This document shows, in pieces, positions 5,363 to 5,472 of a stretch of DNA of 5,472 nt. Numbering within the stretch: position 1 is the first letter of the stretch; each line of letters starts with the position of its first letter. Origin of the DNA: Christensenellaceae bacterium (lineage in GTDB: Bacteria; Bacillota; Clostridia; Christensenellales; UBA1750); NCBI GenBank assembly GCA_031287285.1, contig JAITTC010000145.1:1-5472 (forward strand), written 5' to 3'. The notes beneath the pieces were generated by a model that did no database searches, was not told the DNA's origin, and was given only the letters and a program-made list of their open reading frames with translations. The translations under genes were made by a program, and so were the position numbers.

Positions 5363-5472
5363 GGTCTTCCTCCTTCTGGCAAAGCCTCACGAAGTTTAAG
5401 AGCAGCTGCAGGCCCGCTTGGCCGCTCTTTTCGGGGTGAAACTGAACGGCCCAGAGATTTTGGTCGCGCACG
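5352..5472 (-). CDS. hisH: Imidazole glycerol phosphate synthase glutaminase HisH, C-terminal fragment
   Basis: Only the last 39 or so codons of this gene lie in the window; the rest continues past the right edge. The frame reads WAVQFHPEKSGQAGLQLLLNFVRL and ends at a TAA at 5354-5352, just inside hisF. The FHPEKSG motif holds the His and Glu of the Cys-His-Glu triad of class I glutamine amidotransferases, and the form with KSG followed by G-x-x-L-L-x-N-F is characteristic of HisH. HisH hydrolyses glutamine and channels ammonia into HisF. The C-terminal tail after NFVRL is short and charged (QKEEDHAR), extended slightly by the overlap with hisF and its ribosome site. Confidence 0.93.
   Translation of the reverse strand, partial: VRDQNLWAVQFHPEKSGQAGLQLLLNFVRLCQKEEDHAR
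5369..5375 (-). promoter_or_regulatory. Strong ribosome binding site of hisF within hisH
   Basis: AAGGAGG on the minus strand lies six bases before the hisF ATG and inside the hisH coding sequence, where it encodes part of the QKEED tail. It confirms the ATG at 5362 and lets HisF be made as ribosomes finish HisH. Confidence 0.85.

Overview
The window looks like chromosomal DNA from a fairly GC-rich member of the Bacillota, probably a clostridial lineage. The clues are strong AGGAGG-type ribosome binding sites, a compact hisH-hisF pair, U-tailed intrinsic terminators, and the long-form RsgA and three-part ABC-2 exporter found in such genomes. The taxonomic call is an inference from style, not from a marker gene.

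Layout. Positions 1-718 (+ strand) hold the C-terminal half of an enolase-family protein. It keeps the metal-binding and lysine positions of enolase but has lost several residues of the normal active site. It converges on a minus-strand gene cluster across a 125-bp gap (719-843) that contains one long hairpin. Reading down the minus strand from the right edge: the tail of hisH (5472-5352) overlaps hisF (5362-4607), and hisF ends at an intrinsic terminator (about 4589-4558). The 301-bp gap 4306-4606 is the regulatory core of the window. It holds that terminator, an extended -10 promoter overlapping it, a structured leader of about 200 nt with a 9-codon upstream ORF, and a second, very clear intrinsic terminator just before the rsgA start. 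Then come rsgA (TTG start, 4305), an ABC ATPase (3241), and two ABC-2 permeases (2429 and 1635). Each of these last three genes overlaps its predecessor by 4 bases (ATGA).

How it works together (inference). HisH and HisF form the imidazole glycerol phosphate synthase of histidine biosynthesis, and appear to end as a separate transcription unit. rsgA and the exporter genes form one translationally coupled operon behind a probable transcription attenuator. RsgA is a GTPase of 30S ribosome maturation. The leader's short ORF encodes MSVAVVISA, whose SVAVV core resembles the IAVV drug-dependent stalling motif of some erm leader peptides. The most interesting reading is an operon in which a ribosome-targeting compound stalls the leader ribosome, relieves termination, and induces a ribosome GTPase together with an exporter. 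This is a hypothesis built on architecture and a short motif, not a demonstrated system.
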